Shown: piece after piece, positions 31,710-33,014 of the stretch | Position numbering within the stretch: the stretch's first letter is position 1 | How the letters are laid out: each line of letters opens with the position of its first letter | Origin: Rubrivivax sp. | Lineage (GTDB): Bacteria; Pseudomonadota; Gammaproteobacteria; Burkholderiales; Burkholderiaceae_C | Direction of reading: 5' to 3' | DNA: 33,014 nucleotides | Assembly (NCBI GenBank): GCA_026125665.1 | Contig: JAHCKS010000062.1 | Coordinates: 1-33,014, forward strand | Position numbers and translations under genes: made by a program | Notes under the pieces: model-generated | Seen by the model: the letters and a program-made list of their open reading frames with translations, nothing else | What the model was told of the DNA's origin: nothing | The model's database searches: none

Positions 31710-32951
31710 ATGGACTCGCAGAATCCCCGCCTCGGGCGCGTGGCCCGCGCCGCGCTGTCATGCCTGCTCAGTGGTGCCTGCGCCGGCACCTTTGCGCAGG
31801 AACCCAACCCCTACTACGTGGGCGCGAGCCAGTCGCTCGCCCACGAGTCCAACCTGTTCCGCAGCGCCGCCGGGGTGACGGTGAGCGACACCGTGTCGGT
31901 GACCTCGCTGCTGGCCGGGCTCGACCAGCCGATCGGCCGCCAGCGCCTGTTCGCCGACGCCGTGCTGCGCGCCGGCCGCTTCTCCGACAACAGCCAGCTG
32001 AACCACACCGGCGGCAGCCTCGCGGCAGGCGTCGACTGGGAGGCGGCCGAGTCGCTGTCCGGGCGCCTGGGCTACACGCTGGACCGCAGCCTGGCGCCCA
32101 CGGGCCTGGACCTGGGCATCGCCCCGACGCTGCGCAACATGCAGACGACGCAGGAGTTCGTGCTGCGCGGCGAGAGCAGCAAGGTGGCGCTGCTGTCCGT
32201 CGAGGCCGGCTACGTGCACCGCGAGCTCGACTACTCGGAGGACGCCGCGAACGACCTCGAGTTCCGGCAGGACACCGGCAGCATCGGCCTGCGCTTCCGG
32301 CCGCGTGGCGCGCTGACGCTCGGTGTGACGCTTCGGCGCACCGACGGGCGCTACCCATCGGCTGCGCCGGGTGACCTGCCCGACGACTTCACGCGCGACG
32401 ACGTCGACCTCTCCGCGGTGTGGATCCCCACCGGTGCCAGCACGGTGACGGCGCGCCTGAGCCGCACGCGCGAGAAGCACTCGGCGCTGCCCACGCGCGA
32501 CGTCTCGGGCAACACCGGTGCGCTGTCGTGGAACTTCAAGCCGACAGGCAAGCTGAACCTCTTCGCCGACTACATCCGCGACACGGGTGCGGAGTCCACC
32601 TTCATCGCCGGCACCCCCGGGGCCACGGCGGCCGTGGTCAACAGCAGCCCGCTGGCGACGACGTGGCAGCTGCGTGGCGACTACGAGGTGACCGGCAAGA
32701 TCCAGGCGGTGGCCTCGGTGCGACGGCTCAAGCGGGAGCTCGTCAACAACGCCACGCCGCCCGGGACCGGCGACGACACCCTCGTCGAGGCTCGCGTGGG
32801 CCTGAACTGGACGCCGCTGCGCAGCGTGCTCGTCGGTTGTTCCGTGGGCCGCGAGGAGCGCGACGCGTCCGACGGCGCGGTCGCGAACGTGCTCTCCAGC
32901 GCCTACACGGCGAACACCGTGCGCTGCCTGGCGCAGTTCCGCACGCAGTAG
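31710..32951 (+). CDS. epsL: EpsL-like outer-membrane beta-barrel protein for exopolysaccharide export
   Basis: 413 aa from the ATG at 31710; an in-frame ATG at 31680 overlapping the previous stop would add ten residues. The signal peptide MDSQNPRLGRVARAALSCLLSGACAGTFAQ is followed by EPNPYYVGASQSLAHESNLFRS, the typical start of EpsL-type porins linked to exosortase B/PEP-CTERM polysaccharide loci. The rest is a series of alternating beta strands ending with an aromatic-poor FRTQ. Regular strands of the type SLSGRLGYTLDRSLAPTG and DVDLSAVWIPTGASTVTARLS suggest about 18 strands. It probably forms the export pore for the polymer started by the previous gene. No good ribosome-binding site precedes either start. 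Confidence 0.83.
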   Translation: MDSQNPRLGRVARAALSCLLSGACAGTFAQEPNPYYVGASQSLAHESNLFRSAAGVTVSDTVSVTSLLAGLDQPIGRQRLFADAVLRAGRFSDNSQLNHTGGSLAAGVDWEAAESLSGRLGYTLDRSLAPTGLDLGIAPTLRNMQTTQEFVLRGESSKVALLSVEAGYVHRELDYSEDAANDLEFRQDTGSIGLRFRPRGALTLGVTLRRTDGRYPSAAPGDLPDDFTRDDVDLSAVWIPTGASTVTARLSRTREKHSALPTRDVSGNTGALSWNFKPTGKLNLFADYIRDTGAESTFIAGTPGATAAVVNSSPLATTWQLRGDYEVTGKIQAVASVRRLKRELVNNATPPGTGDDTLVEARVGLNWTPLRSVLVGCSVGREERDASDGAVANVLSSAYTANTVRCLAQFRTQ

Positions 32952-33014
32952 TTCATCGACATCGAGCCGGCCACGCGATCAGGTCGTGAGCCGGCCGCAC
33001 AGGGCAGGCTGGAA
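32952..33014 (+). other. Window end after epsL
   Basis: 63 bases with two direct repeats of GAGCCGGCC separated by 19 bases. No terminator or start of the next gene is visible; the polysaccharide locus probably continues beyond the window. Confidence 0.3.

Overview
The window is chromosomal DNA of very high G+C content with strong third-position GC bias. The gene repertoire points to a betaproteobacterium of the Burkholderiales, probably near the Rubrivivax/Leptothrix/Ideonella group. The pointers are suhB beside trmJ and cysE, a DUF1841 gene, darP beside pmbA, two TRAP transporters, and an EpsL-type exopolysaccharide gene. This placement is inferred from gene content, not from a phylogeny. 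I saw no rRNA, tRNA, insertion sequence, prophage or CRISPR array.

Layout. (1) 1-3578, minus: an envelope-lipid operon of AI-2E permease, ybhP-type phosphodiesterase, clsB and ybhN (cut by the window edge), nearly all joined by stop/start overlaps. (2) 3828-4478: a glycine-zipper/OmpA lipoprotein behind a promoter region rich in inverted repeats. (3) 4634-7525: TRAP transporter 1 (dctPQM). (4) 7719-10162: an ornithine-cyclodeaminase-family dehydrogenase translationally coupled to an M17 aminopeptidase, with its own promoter and a structured leader. (5) 10319-15199, minus: a chromate-resistance operon in the order chrB, chrA, rhodanese, SOD-rhodanese fusion, ATP-grasp-like Cj0069-family protein, with an operator-like palindrome at its promoter. 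(6) 15510-18180: a small exported Ser/Ala/Pro-rich protein, two tandem divergent L,D-transpeptidase-like proteins, and a lipoprotein downstream of suhB.

(7) 18191-24648: housekeeping genes: suhB (minus), trmJ and cysE (plus), a sterol desaturase-family membrane enzyme, mog and darP (minus), pmbA (plus). (8) 24862-28502: TRAP transporter 2, with its binding protein on the plus strand facing its dctQM permease genes on the minus strand across a strong terminator. (9) 28629-29903: a DUF1841 protein and a TSUP/TauE permease. (10) 30190-32951: the start of an exopolysaccharide locus, a polyprenyl-phosphate sugar transferase and an EpsL-like outer-membrane barrel, which probably continues past the window.

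The most interesting part is the chromate operon. Efflux (ChrA), sensing (ChrB), oxidative-stress defence (SOD) and sulfur-transfer chemistry (two rhodanese domains with atypical active loops) sit in one transcript, with an ATP-grasp-like enzyme of unknown substrate at its end. The coupled cyclodeaminase/M17 pair, the two L,D-transpeptidase-like proteins lacking the second motif histidine, and a repeated 16-base inverted motif before the OmpA lipoprotein are secondary points of interest.
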